From Sinorhizobium arboris LMG 14919 (GTDB lineage: Bacteria > Pseudomonadota > Alphaproteobacteria > Rhizobiales > Rhizobiaceae): a stretch of DNA of 64,000 nucleotides. The translations under genes and the position numbers were made by a program. Positions 27,831 to 36,801 of the stretch are shown here, in pieces. The stretch lies in NCBI RefSeq assembly GCF_000427465.1, contig NZ_ATYB01000008.1, forward strand, positions 124,001 to 188,000. The letters are read 5' to 3'. The notes under the pieces were generated by a model. That model ran no database searches, had not been told where the DNA came from, and saw only the letters and a program-made list of their open reading frames with translations. Position 1 is the first letter of the stretch. Each line of letters starts with the position of its first letter.

Positions 27831-28290
27831 TCCGCCGTGCCTCCGAATGGGTGCACAAAGGACGCTCTACCTATTGAATCGAAGCATCGTGCATTCTTAA
27901 AATCGACTGGCCGATCGACCGCAAGGTCGGCTCACCAAAAACGACACCGCCGACATTCTCGATCCGACTGAGCCCGCCGAATGAGGCCTCTTGCCCTGCT
28001 CCTCGCCGCGGCCGCGCTCGGCCTCACCCAAGCTGCGCACCGCTTCACGAATGATTGCTGTGCGCCCCACTTCGGTCATAGAGGCTGGCACGTGCCTGCC
28101 TAAAAGCAGACATCGTTTTGCAAGCGGCATCACGGCGCCCTGTGCGCCAAGAGCCGTCATTGGCGGGCCTTCGGACGCGCGGCTCGTTCCGACCCGTTGC
28201 AGTCATTGGTGTCCGGGAGAGGATTGGCGCGACTTTTTCGGCAAAGCGGACCTTCTGAAGACGCGTATCTTCGATGCGTTGACACGTGCC
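27831..28290. other. 460-bp gap with no supported gene
   Basis: Between the M42 peptidase stop and the stop of the minus-strand SDR. It holds short open frames only: a 40-codon plus-strand frame at 27981-28103 with a hydrophobic start and a Cys-Cys pair, and an 87-codon minus-strand frame at 27897-28160. Neither has a clear ribosome-binding site or a family I recognise. No terminator hairpin with a T-run was found. Confidence 0.5.
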
Positions 28291-29046
28291 TTAAGCCACC
28301 GCCTGCGCGCCGGTTATCTCGACGAGCGAGCCGCACATGAAGGCGGCCTCGTCAGAGGCCAGAAAGGCGACGAGGGCGGCCACCTCTTCCGGTTTTCCGA
28401 TCCGGCCGAACGGAACGAGGTTGTCGAGATCGGCGATGGTGCGGCCCGACCGCTTTACGCCCGCCTCGAGCATCGGTGTGTGGATTTCGCCGGGGCAGAC
28501 GGCGTTCACGCGGATTTTGTGCGGGGCGTAGTCGCGGGCGAGGTTCTGCGTGAACGCAGCAACCGCCGCCTTGGTCGTGTTGTAGGCGATGTGGTTCGGT
28601 GCAGGATGAAGGCCCCATTGAGAGGCGGTGTTGACGATCGCGCCACCACCAGTCTCGGTCATGTGCGGGATGGCCGCGCGGCAAAGGTGAAACATCGAAT
28701 CGAGATTGACCGCGAAGCTCGTGTGCCAGTCCTCGTCGGTCAGCGACAGGAGATTGCCGCGCCGATTGATGCCCGCGTTGTTGACCAGAATGTCAATGCG
28801 CTGTCTTTGGTCGAGGGCCTCGGCAATCAGACTGAAGCAGGGCTCCTTGTGGGAAATGTCGGCGGCGATGGCGACAGCGGAGCCGCCACCCGAGGCGATT
28901 TCGGCCGCGACGGCGCCCGCCGCTTCGGCGTTCACGTCGGAGACGACGACCAACGCGCCCTCGTCCGCGAGCCGGCGCGAAATGGCGGAACCGATGCCGC
29001 CACCTGCGCCCGTGACGATCGCCACCTTGCCTTCGAATCTCTTCAT
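28291..29046 (-). CDS. SDR-family oxidoreductase
   Basis: 251 residues. VAIVTGAGGGIGSAIS cofactor motif, an Asp after beta-2 (VVVSDVNAE), which favours NAD, LVNNAGINRRG, Ser of NTASQWG, Tyr-x3-Lys in YNTTKAA, and CPGEIHTPM. The second product of two adjacent SDR genes at the far end of the hydroxyproline-like cluster. 15 bp separate it from the other SDR, with a ribosome-binding site GAAGGAACAGG before ATG 29046. Substrate unknown; the context suggests a hydroxy- or keto-acid. Confidence 0.9.
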   Translation of the reverse strand: MKRFEGKVAIVTGAGGGIGSAISRRLADEGALVVVSDVNAEAAGAVAAEIASGGGSAVAIAADISHKEPCFSLIAEALDQRQRIDILVNNAGINRRGNLLSLTDEDWHTSFAVNLDSMFHLCRAAIPHMTETGGGAIVNTASQWGLHPAPNHIAYNTTKAAVAAFTQNLARDYAPHKIRVNAVCPGEIHTPMLEAGVKRSGRTIADLDNLVPFGRIGKPEEVAALVAFLASDEAAFMCGSLVEITGAQAVA

Positions 29047-29061
29047 AACCTGTTCCTTCTC

Positions 29062-29823
29062 TTATCGGATGTAGCTGCCGCCGTTGACGTCGAGTGTCGC
29101 GCCGTTCAGCGAACGTTGCGAAGGCCTGAGCGCGAAGGCGACGAGTTCCGCGATCTCAGAAGCTTCAGCCATCTCGCCGATCGGTATGTCGGCGACGACG
29201 GCTTGCTTCCCAAACTTCGCGACGAAGTCCTCGGCCATTTCCGTCCTTACCCAGCCCGGTGCGACGGCGAGCGCCACGACGCCATCCGCGCCGAAGCTGC
29301 GCGCGATCGATCTGGTCAAATTGATCAGCGCCGCCTTGGTCGCGCCATAGGGCATGGCATCGGCTGCATAGCCGCGCTGCCCGGCGCGGCTCGCCATGTT
29401 GACGATGCGTCCGCCGCCGTGCGCCTTGAAGTGCTTCAGCGCCTCCTTGCAGAGATCGGCGGCAGCGAAGAAATTCACCTGGAATTCCTTCTGCCAGGCA
29501 TCTCGCCAGGCGCTCGGGTCCGCTTCGAACGAAATCTCGGTGCGGATGCCGGCATTGTTGACGAGCGCATGGATGCGGCCGGCCGCCCCTTCAGCCCGGC
29601 GCCAGAGTTCAAAAGCGCCTTCGGCAGCGGAAAGATCAGCTTGGACCAGGAACCCCGCGCCGGAAATGCGGGCAAGTAGCGCTTCGGCACCCGCTCTGTC
29701 GCGGCCGTAATGGATGATTGGGCGGGCACCCTCCTCCGCCAGGCGCTCCACGATGGCAGCGCCAATCCCCCCGGAGCCGCCTGTGACAAGAATGGTCTGG
29801 TCAGACAGTAACTTCGACGTCAT
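29062..29823 (-). CDS. SDR-family oxidoreductase
   Basis: 253 residues. TILVTGGSGGIGAAIVERL, HYGRDRAGAE after beta-2 (an Arg, favouring NADP), LVNNAGIRTEISFE, NMASRAGQRG, Tyr-x3-Lys in YGATKAA, and LDVNGGSYIR at the end. Twelve bp downstream of the racemase-family gene, so in the same transcript. It is only distantly similar to its SDR neighbour, which argues for separate reactions rather than a recent duplication. Confidence 0.9.
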   Translation of the reverse strand: MTSKLLSDQTILVTGGSGGIGAAIVERLAEEGARPIIHYGRDRAGAEALLARISGAGFLVQADLSAAEGAFELWRRAEGAAGRIHALVNNAGIRTEISFEADPSAWRDAWQKEFQVNFFAAADLCKEALKHFKAHGGGRIVNMASRAGQRGYAADAMPYGATKAALINLTRSIARSFGADGVVALAVAPGWVRTEMAEDFVAKFGKQAVVADIPIGEMAEASEIAELVAFALRPSQRSLNGATLDVNGGSYIR

Positions 29824-29835
29824 CGCTCGGCTCCT

Positions 29836-30870
29836 TCAGTCCAGCATATCGACCTGCGGTCCCCAGGTGTCAGAGAGCGCAAAGCCGGATTTGAACGGGT
29901 CATCCGTGGATATACGGAGTTGTTCGCGACCGTAGATCCAAGCTCGGCCGGTGATCCGCGGCAGCACGGCGGGCCGCCCGCCGACTTCGGCGGCACCGAT
30001 CACCTCTGCGATGAACTCGCCACCGATGATCGAGCGCGAAGTTCGCCGATCTCCGACGGCGACAGCGCCGCGTGCGTAGAGCGTCGCCAGGTTTGCCGAG
30101 CTTCCCGTCCCACAGGGCGAGCGATCGACCCGGCCGGGCTTCAGCGTCGTGCAGGTGCGGACCGCACCGTCAGGCTCTCGGCCGCGGAACATCACGTAAG
30201 CAATCTCGTCGACGCCGCTGAGTTCCGGGTGCTTCACCGTCACCTGCTCGGTCAGAAGCGACTTCAGCTCCATCCCCGCCTCGGCGAGATAGCGCGCGTG
30301 GCCCGGTGCGATACCGACGCCGATCTGATCGACGTCGACGATCGCGTAATAGACGCCACCGAAGGCGATATCCGCCTTGATGCGCCCCCAGCGCGGCGTC
30401 TCGATCTTCCGGTCCAGAGCCTCGGCGAAACTCGGCACGTTGTCGAGGCTCACCGAGAGGCAGCGGCCGTCCCGGCATGTAGCACGTGCAACGATCAGCC
30501 CGGCGGGCGTGTCGAGCCGGACAATCGTCTCGGGCTCCTGCATCGGAACGCGGCCGCTTTCAAGCAGAGCGGTCACGACGCAGATGCAGTTGCTGCCGGA
30601 CATCGGATGGGCACGATCCGCCTGCAGTACGATGAAGCCGGCATCCGCATCGGGTCTAGTCGGAGCGACGAGCAGGTTGACCGACATGGCGACGCTGGCG
30701 CGCGGTTCGAAGGTCACGAAGCGACGGAGGCTGTCGTCGATATTGTTGATGTGGTTCATCTTGTCGAGCAGGGTTGCGCCGGGAATTTCCGGCGCACCCC
30801 CGACGATCACCTTGCCGATCTCGCCTTGGCAGTGGACCAACAGCAGGTCGAGCGAACGGTCCCAGTTCAT
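29836..30870 (-). CDS. proline racemase-family enzyme (hydroxyproline epimerase or dehydratase)
   Basis: 344 residues from ATG 30870, which overlaps the ALDH stop (TGATG). Family fold with GEIGKVIVGG, MSGSNCICV and DRSPCGTGSSANLA. The two catalytic positions are Ser91 (in place of the Cys of MCGHG in proline racemase) and Cys253. Family members with one Cys replaced by Ser or Thr are known among hydroxyproline epimerases and trans-3-hydroxyproline dehydratases, so I cannot choose between these. Neighbours (ALDH, amino-acid oxidase, DapA-like lyase, polar amino acid transporter) are those of hydroxyproline breakdown, supporting a hydroxyproline or related imino acid as substrate. Confidence 0.85.
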   Translation of the reverse strand: MNWDRSLDLLLVHCQGEIGKVIVGGAPEIPGATLLDKMNHINNIDDSLRRFVTFEPRASVAMSVNLLVAPTRPDADAGFIVLQADRAHPMSGSNCICVVTALLESGRVPMQEPETIVRLDTPAGLIVARATCRDGRCLSVSLDNVPSFAEALDRKIETPRWGRIKADIAFGGVYYAIVDVDQIGVGIAPGHARYLAEAGMELKSLLTEQVTVKHPELSGVDEIAYVMFRGREPDGAVRTCTTLKPGRVDRSPCGTGSSANLATLYARGAVAVGDRRTSRSIIGGEFIAEVIGAAEVGGRPAVLPRITGRAWIYGREQLRISTDDPFKSGFALSDTWGPQVDMLD

Positions 30871-32360
30871 CACGCCCGCTCCGCCGGCTTGATGTACCAG
30901 CTCCACGGATCCTTGCTGACATATTTGGTGATCTGCTTCGTCTCGAGATAGTTTTCGAGACCCCAGCGGCCGAGTTCGCGGCCGATGCCGGATTCCTTGT
31001 AGCCGCCCCAGGGCGCTTCGGTGAAAGTCGGCTGCGAGCAGTTGATCCAGACGATGCCGGCGCGGAAGGCCGCCGCAACCCGCTCGGCACGGACATCGTC
31101 CTTCGACATGACCGCCGCGGCGAGACCGAAGCGGGAATCATTGGCAAGCTCTATCGCTTCCTCTTCCGTCGAGAACGGTCGGATACAAAGGACAGGACCG
31201 AAGATCTCCTCGCGCCAGGCGTCGCTCTCCAAGGGAACGTCGGTGAGGATCGTCGGCTCGAGATAGTAGCCCTTGTCGAAGCCTTCCGGCCGTTGGCCGC
31301 CGCAGGCGACTGTCGCACCGGCCGCTTTCGCCGCCTCGATCGCCGCGACGACCTGCTCGTGCTGGCGCTTGGAGACCAGCGGTCCGAGCAGCACGCCCTC
31401 TTCAAGGCCGTTGCCGATCCTGATTTTCTTGGTTTCATCGACGAGCCGCGCCAGCAGGCGGTCGTAAATTCCCTCCTGCACGAGAACTCGCGAGGTCGCC
31501 GAGCAGACCTGCCCCTGGTTCCAGAAGATGCCGAACATGATCCATTCGACGGCCTCGTCTATGTCCGCATCGTCGAAAACGACGAAGGGCGACTTGCCGC
31601 CGAGTTCAAGGCTGACTCGTTTGATGTCGCGAGCCGCCGCCGCCATGATCTTCGAGCCGACCGGGCCGGAACCGGTGAAAGCGAGCTTGTCGACCTGCTT
31701 GTGGTCGATGATCGCCTGTCCGGCGACCGAGCCGGAACCAGTGACAATGTTGAGGACGCCCGGCGGCAGGCCCACCTCGTCGGCGATCGCCGCGAGTTCG
31801 AGCGCGGTCAGCGAGGTGACTTCGGCCGGCTTCAGCACGACCGTGCAGCCCGCCGCAAGAGCCGGCGCCACCTTCCAGGCCGCCATCAGGAGCGGATAGT
31901 TCCAAGGGATGATTGCACCGGCGACGCCGATCGGCTCCTTGACCGCCTTGGAGGTGAAGCGGGCGTCGGCGAGCACGATTGGCTCATCCGGATTGTTATC
32001 GAGCTGTTCGGCAAGCCCGGCGTAAAAATCGAAGCATCCGGCCGCGTCGGCGACATCCCAGTCCGCCTCGGGGAACGGCTTGCCGTTGTCGATCACCTCC
32101 ACCCGAGCGATCTCCGCCTGCCGCGCCCGAATGCCGTCGGCGATTGCCCTGAGATAACGGGCGCGTTCGCGGCCGGAAAGCTTCGGCCAACCATCCTTGT
32201 CGAAGGCGCGGCGTGCGGCCTTCACGGCGATGTCCACGTCCTCGGCGCTCGCCGCCGCTGCTTTGTGGATCACTTCTTCCGTCGCGGGATTGACGATCTC
32301 GAAAGTCCCGCCCTTGACCGGCGCCACCCATTTTCCATCGATATAGAGTTCGTTTCGCAT
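30870..32360 (-). CDS. NAD(P)-dependent aldehyde dehydrogenase
   Basis: 496 residues from ATG 32360 (GGAG eight bases upstream); an ATG at 32372 is too close to its AAAGGA. Standard ALDH motifs: PWNYPLLMAAWKVAPALAAG, KPAEVTSLTALELA, FTGSGPVGSKI, catalytic Glu in LELGGKSP, catalytic Cys in NQGQVCSA, EEIFGPVL, and the C-terminal GGYKESGIGRELG. It is closest in look to betaine/aminoaldehyde dehydrogenases. In hydroxyproline pathways this step oxidises 2-oxoglutarate semialdehyde to 2-oxoglutarate, which would fit here. Confidence 0.92.
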   Translation of the reverse strand: MRNELYIDGKWVAPVKGGTFEIVNPATEEVIHKAAAASAEDVDIAVKAARRAFDKDGWPKLSGRERARYLRAIADGIRARQAEIARVEVIDNGKPFPEADWDVADAAGCFDFYAGLAEQLDNNPDEPIVLADARFTSKAVKEPIGVAGAIIPWNYPLLMAAWKVAPALAAGCTVVLKPAEVTSLTALELAAIADEVGLPPGVLNIVTGSGSVAGQAIIDHKQVDKLAFTGSGPVGSKIMAAAARDIKRVSLELGGKSPFVVFDDADIDEAVEWIMFGIFWNQGQVCSATSRVLVQEGIYDRLLARLVDETKKIRIGNGLEEGVLLGPLVSKRQHEQVVAAIEAAKAAGATVACGGQRPEGFDKGYYLEPTILTDVPLESDAWREEIFGPVLCIRPFSTEEEAIELANDSRFGLAAAVMSKDDVRAERVAAAFRAGIVWINCSQPTFTEAPWGGYKESGIGRELGRWGLENYLETKQITKYVSKDPWSWYIKPAERA

Positions 32361-32397
32361 TGTTCGCTCCATTCCTTTGCGTCGATCGGCTCGGCGA

Positions 32398-33633
32398 CTA
32401 GAACCGGTCGACGCGGTAGGGTTTGAGATCGATCGGAGGCTTGGCGCCGGTAACGAGGTCGCCCATCAGCCGGGCGGTCGTCGCTGCATAAGTCAGGCCC
32501 AGATGCCCGTGACCGGTAGCATAGAAGACGCCCCGATGTTTCGCGGAGGGACTGATGATCGGCACCGTATCCGGGAGCGCCGGCCGATGGCCCATCCACT
32601 CCGTGGCCTCGCCTATCTGAAGACCCGGCAGCGCCTCTTGCGCGCGTTTCACCAGAACTTTGGCGCGCCGGTAGTCCGGAGCGGCATCGAGCCCCGCCAT
32701 CTCCACCGTGCCGCCGACGCGGATGCCGCCGGCCGTCGGCGTGACCATGAAGGCGCGCGCGGGCCAGATAATCGAGTGGCGCATCGAAATGCCCGGCGCC
32801 ATGATCTGCGTGTGGTAGCCGCGCTCGGTTTCGAGCGGAATCGCCTCGTCGAGCAGCCGCGACAGCTTGCCCGTATAGGCGCCAGCGCAAAGCACGATTT
32901 CCGAGGCGTCGATCGAACGGCCGTCCTTGAGACGCACAGCTTCGACGCGATCGCTGTGATCGAAGCCGACGACCTCGCCCTGTTCGATCCTGCCGCCGAG
33001 CGACAAGAATTTCTCGCTGACCTTTACGGCCAACCGATAGGGGTCGCGGATGGAGCGGTTGTCCGGAAAGAGCACTGCCTTTGCGATTTTCGAAGTCAAG
33101 GCGGGCTCAAGATCGCGGATTGTAGTGCCGCCGAGGATCTCGTGGCGGAAGCCGAAGCGCTCGAGCACCGCGATATGCTCCCGATCCGCCCTGAACTCGG
33201 CTTCGTCCGCATAGAGACTGAGGCAACCTTCCTCCGTCAGCATGTCCGCGAGATTCGCCGCTTCGAGCAGAGGCAGAAGGTCGTCGTAGACGCGGCGGCA
33301 CAGCACTGCACCGGCTGCCTCTAGTTCCTTCACGCGCGATGGCCGGCTCGCCTCGAGAAACCGGAGAAACCAAGGCGCGAGCTTCGGCATATAGGAGGGC
33401 CGGATGCGCACCGGCCCCTCCGGATCGATCAGCCATTTCGGCATCTGCGCCCAGACCGAAGGTCGCGAGGCGGGCATGAACTCGGTGACCGCGATCGATG
33501 CCATGTTGCCATAAGAGGCGCCCTTGCCGGGGCGTTCCCGGTCGATCAGCACGACGCTCCGGCCGCGACGCTGCAGTTCAAAGGCGATGGTGACGCCGAT
33601 GATGCCGGCGCCGACGACTGCGATGGTAGACAC
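32398..33633 (-). CDS. FAD-dependent D-amino acid dehydrogenase/oxidase (DadA-like)
   Basis: 411 residues. Rossmann FAD motif IAVVGAGIIGVTIAFEL at the N-terminus, RERPGKGASYGNMA, a middle substrate domain, and the C-terminal GHGHLGLTYAATTARL. It belongs to the DadA group of D-amino acid dehydrogenases; in hydroxyproline clusters the equivalent oxidises cis-4-hydroxy-D-proline to pyrroline-4-hydroxy-2-carboxylate. It lies between the ALDH and DapA-like genes on the same strand. Confidence 0.9.
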   Translation of the reverse strand: MSTIAVVGAGIIGVTIAFELQRRGRSVVLIDRERPGKGASYGNMASIAVTEFMPASRPSVWAQMPKWLIDPEGPVRIRPSYMPKLAPWFLRFLEASRPSRVKELEAAGAVLCRRVYDDLLPLLEAANLADMLTEEGCLSLYADEAEFRADREHIAVLERFGFRHEILGGTTIRDLEPALTSKIAKAVLFPDNRSIRDPYRLAVKVSEKFLSLGGRIEQGEVVGFDHSDRVEAVRLKDGRSIDASEIVLCAGAYTGKLSRLLDEAIPLETERGYHTQIMAPGISMRHSIIWPARAFMVTPTAGGIRVGGTVEMAGLDAAPDYRRAKVLVKRAQEALPGLQIGEATEWMGHRPALPDTVPIISPSAKHRGVFYATGHGHLGLTYAATTARLMGDLVTGAKPPIDLKPYRVDRF

Positions 33634-33692
33634 GACCTGTCCTCGAAAGCGGGCTTGGATACTATGAGGCTATTCTCACCCTCCCGCGGCGC

Positions 33693-34571
33693 TTACCAGT
33701 TCAGGATCGGCTGCATCGCCGCCCGGAACTCGGCCTTTTCATCGTCGGTCAGCGGGCCGAGTGGCGCGCGGCACTCACCGAGGGGCAAACCCTGAAGCTC
33801 GCAGCCATATTTGATCTTTTGTACGAACTTGCCGCTTTCGAGGATGTTCATCGCCCGAAAGAGCGTTTTCATCTGCGCACGTGCCTTGTCGAGATCGCCG
33901 GATCTGAACGTTCGGTCGAGGTCGCAGCAAGCCTTGGCCATGCAGTTCGAAGGCCCGCAAATCCAGCCCTCAGCCCCCCAGAACATGAAGTCGAGCGCGA
34001 TGTCATCGGAGCCGGAGACCAGTTGAATGCGGCCTTCGTAGCGGCTGGCGATGTCGATTGCGCGCTGCAATACCCCCGAGCTTTCCTTGATTCCGATCAC
34101 GCGCGGATTGTCGGCGAAATGATCCATCAGCTCGAAACTGATGTCCGAGCCATCCTTGGCCGGATAGGAATAGAGAACCAGGTTCACATCGACAGCACCG
34201 AGCACGGTCTCGTAGTGCCGGATCAGTTCGGTCTGCGTGGGACGGGTATAGAACGGCGGAGCGAGCAGCACAGTGTCATAGCCGATGTCCTTGGCGATCG
34301 CCGTGTCCTCAATGACTTCGCGGGTGGCAGGCGCATTGGTACCTGCGACCAGGATTTCGCCCGGTCGGGCAAAATCCTTGACGAATTGCAGCACGTCGCG
34401 GCGCTCTTCCCTGGACTGGCTGAAATACTCTCCGGTCGATCCGTTCGGAACCCAGCCGGTGACGCCGGCCTCCCGCAGATGTGCCAGAAGCTTTTCAAAA
34501 GCCTTGAAGTCGACCCTGTTGTTCGCGTCGAACGGCGTGACGAGGGCGGGCATGACGCCAGAGAGTTTCAT
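33693..34571 (-). CDS. DapA-family lyase/deaminase
   Basis: 292 residues. Class I aldolase TIM barrel of the DHDPS family: GVMPALVTPFDANNRVD, NGSTGEYFSQS, catalytic Tyr in NLVLYSYP, Schiff-base Lys in VIGIKESSG, and GSDDIALDFMFWGAEGWI. Homologues in hydroxyproline clusters deaminate pyrroline-4-hydroxy-2-carboxylate to 2-oxoglutarate semialdehyde. Its presence together with the racemase, FAD enzyme and ALDH completes that four-step set. Confidence 0.9.
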   Translation of the reverse strand: MKLSGVMPALVTPFDANNRVDFKAFEKLLAHLREAGVTGWVPNGSTGEYFSQSREERRDVLQFVKDFARPGEILVAGTNAPATREVIEDTAIAKDIGYDTVLLAPPFYTRPTQTELIRHYETVLGAVDVNLVLYSYPAKDGSDISFELMDHFADNPRVIGIKESSGVLQRAIDIASRYEGRIQLVSGSDDIALDFMFWGAEGWICGPSNCMAKACCDLDRTFRSGDLDKARAQMKTLFRAMNILESGKFVQKIKYGCELQGLPLGECRAPLGPLTDDEKAEFRAAMQPILNW

Positions 34572-34599
34572 GGAAGGTCTCCTTTCGAAAGAATTCGGT

Positions 34600-35265
34600 T
34601 CAGATCGCGAGCTTGGCGAGCATGCGCCGCTCGACGAGCGTCACTGCACGGGTGAGCGGGAAAGCGATGACGAAGTAGATGAGGGCGACGACCGTGAGAA
34701 CTTCGACGGGGCGTGCCGTGTTGTTGGAAATGTTCTGGCCGACGAACATCAGATCGGCCATGCCGACGGCCGAAACGAGCGCGCTTTCCTTGAACAGGCT
34801 GACGCAGTTCGACAGCAGCGTGGGGACGGCGCGCAGCACCGCCTGAGGCAGGATGACGCTCGTCACCTCGACGCGCCGCGGCAGGCCGAGCGCGACGCAG
34901 GCGTCGAGCTGCTCGGCACCGATCGACTTCAGCGAGGCGCGAAACGTCTCGCTGGTGATCGCACCCATGTAGAGCGTCAGTGCGATAACACCGGAGGCAA
35001 AATTGGAGAGTTCGACGCCGAGGATCAGCGGCAGGCAGAAGAAGATCCAGAAGAGCTGGACGAGCACCGGCGTGCCGCGGAAGAACTCGACATAGACGCT
35101 GGAGACCGCGCGCAGGAGAGTGCTTCGCGAGGTCCGGGCGAGGCCGATCAAAAAGCCGAGGCTGCAGCCGAGGACGACGCAGATCAGCGTCAGCTTGATG
35201 GTCATCCAGAGACCGAGCGCGAGGGCTTCCTGGAAGCGAAGAACGATGGAGAAGTCGAGGGCCAT
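34600..35265 (-). CDS. polar amino acid ABC transporter permease
   Basis: 221 residues from ATG 35265 (GGAGAAG upstream). HisMQ-type permease with about five membrane segments: MTIKLTLICVVLGCSLGFLIGL, YVEFFRGTPVLVQLFWIFF, the EAA loop EQLDACVALGLPRRVEVTSVILPQA, and SLFKESALVSAVGMADL. Partner of the permease at 35277. 11 bp separate the two genes. Confidence 0.92.
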   Translation of the reverse strand: MALDFSIVLRFQEALALGLWMTIKLTLICVVLGCSLGFLIGLARTSRSTLLRAVSSVYVEFFRGTPVLVQLFWIFFCLPLILGVELSNFASGVIALTLYMGAITSETFRASLKSIGAEQLDACVALGLPRRVEVTSVILPQAVLRAVPTLLSNCVSLFKESALVSAVGMADLMFVGQNISNNTARPVEVLTVVALIYFVIAFPLTRAVTLVERRMLAKLAI

Positions 35266-35276
35266 GCGTCTTCTCC

Positions 35277-35939
35277 TCAGCTCATCATCAGTTGGCGGCG
35301 GCGTTCGAGATAGCCGACGATCTGCGAGACCGGGAACGAGACGGCGAAGTAGACGAGCGCGACGATGGTGAAGGTCTCGATCGGCCGATAGGTCTCCGTC
35401 GCCAACGTCTTCGCCTGGTACATGAGGTCCTGCACGGCGACGATCGCGACCAGCGCGGTCTGCTGGAAGATGCCGATGCCATTCGTAAGCAAGACCGGTA
35501 TCGACGCACGCACCGCCGTCGGCAGCACGATATAGAGGGTGCGCTGCAGCGGATTGAGGCCGAGCGCAATGCCGGCATCGAGCTGCTCGCGCGGAACGGC
35601 CTGGATCGCGGCGCGATAGGCCTCTGCATTGAAGGCCATCAGGTTGAAGCCGAGCGCCAGGATGCCCATCGTCATCGAGCCGAGAAAGACGTTGAACAGC
35701 ATCGGCACGCAGTAGAAGAACCAGACGATCTGTACGATCGCCGGCGTGCAACGGAAGAACTCGACGAACAGCATGGCAGGCAGGCGGATCGGCGCGAAGC
35801 GGCTCATGATGAGAAGCGCCAGCGGAAAGCCGAGCACGATGCCGATCAGGTTGGCGGCTCCCGTCAACTGCAGCGTGACAATCAGCCCTTCCCAAAGCGG
35901 GCCGAAGGAGATGGAGTGGAAATCGAAGGCGTAACCCAT
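35277..35939 (-). CDS. polar amino acid ABC transporter permease
   Basis: 220 residues. HisMQ family: LIVTLQLTGAANLIGIVLGFPLALLI region, VEFFRCTPAIVQIVWFFY, EAA loop REQLDAGIALGLNPLQRTLYIVLPTA, and IFQQTALVAIVAVQDL. It forms the membrane channel with the neighbouring permease and lies nine bases after the ATPase gene. The Cys in FFRCTP replaces the usual Gly. Confidence 0.92.
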   Translation of the reverse strand: MGYAFDFHSISFGPLWEGLIVTLQLTGAANLIGIVLGFPLALLIMSRFAPIRLPAMLFVEFFRCTPAIVQIVWFFYCVPMLFNVFLGSMTMGILALGFNLMAFNAEAYRAAIQAVPREQLDAGIALGLNPLQRTLYIVLPTAVRASIPVLLTNGIGIFQQTALVAIVAVQDLMYQAKTLATETYRPIETFTIVALVYFAVSFPVSQIVGYLERRRQLMMS

Positions 35940-35948
35940 CTCCCCCTC

Positions 35949-36728
35949 CTAGTGCCGGATATGGAAGACGCGGTCGATGAACTCGCGGGTGCGCTCTTCC
36001 TTGGGGGAGCCGAGCACCTGCTCCGGCGGGCCATCCTCGACGACCACGCCGCCGGCGCAGAAGATGACGCGCGAGGCGATGTTCTTCGCAAACCACATGT
36101 CGTGGGTGACGATCATCATCGGCATGTCCTGGCGGGCGAGCTGCAGGATCACCTGCTCGACCTCGGCGACGAGTTCGGGATCGAGAGCGGACGTCACCTC
36201 ATCGAACAACATCAGCTTCGGATCGAGCATCAGGGCGCGGGCGATCGCCACGCGCTGTTTCTGTCCGCCAGATAGCTGCGCGGGATACGCCTTAGCCTTG
36301 GCGCCGAGGCCAAATCGTTCGAGCAGCGCTTGGGCGCGCTTTGTGGCACTGGCCTTGTTTTCACCGCGCACCTTGCAGGGCGCGAGAATCAGGTTCTGGA
36401 TGACGTTGAGATGCGGAAACAGCGTGTAGTGCTGGAACACCATGCCGATCGACCGCCGCACCTCGGTGTCGATGAGGGTTTTCCTGTCGGCTCCCTCCGA
36501 CGAGATATAGGGCTTGCCGCCGAAGCTGATCGAGCCGCTGTCGATCTTCTCGAGGCCCATCATGACGCGCAGCAGCGTGCTCTTGCCACCGCCGCTCGGG
36601 CCGATGACCACGACCCTTTCGCCAGGCTTCATCTCGATGTCGAGTCCTTTGAGGACCTGGATATGCGGCCCATAGCTCTTGTGAAGGGACTGTATTTTGA
36701 CAAGGGGGGCACTGAAGGACATGGTCAT
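35949..36728 (-). CDS. polar amino acid ABC transporter ATP-binding protein
   Basis: 259 residues. Walker A GPSGGGKST, Q-loop MVFQHYTLFPHL, signature LSGGQKQRVAIARAL, Walker B LMLFDEVTSALDPE, H-loop IVTHDMWFAK. GlnQ/HisP subfamily. ATG 36728 and 36722 are both possible starts. It powers import by the two permeases with the binding protein at 36802. Confidence 0.94.
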   Translation of the reverse strand: MTMSFSAPLVKIQSLHKSYGPHIQVLKGLDIEMKPGERVVVIGPSGGGKSTLLRVMMGLEKIDSGSISFGGKPYISSEGADRKTLIDTEVRRSIGMVFQHYTLFPHLNVIQNLILAPCKVRGENKASATKRAQALLERFGLGAKAKAYPAQLSGGQKQRVAIARALMLDPKLMLFDEVTSALDPELVAEVEQVILQLARQDMPMMIVTHDMWFAKNIASRVIFCAGGVVVEDGPPEQVLGSPKEERTREFIDRVFHIRH

Positions 36729-36801
36729 TGCCGATCTCGCTGGTCAAAGAGGGATGAGAGTGGCCGGGCGAACGATGGCCGCAGGCCCGGCCAGGCTATC
36801 G

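Noticed and set aside
27981..28103. 40-codon frame with hydrophobic start and Cys-Cys
   Set aside because: Tempting as a small secreted peptide, but no ribosome-binding site and no known relatives; only mentioned in the gap description.
27991..29679. 562-codon plus-strand open frame
   Set aside because: Antisense to two well-supported SDR genes; no domains.
30774..32426. 550-codon plus-strand open frame
   Set aside because: Antisense to the ALDH gene, which has all catalytic motifs.
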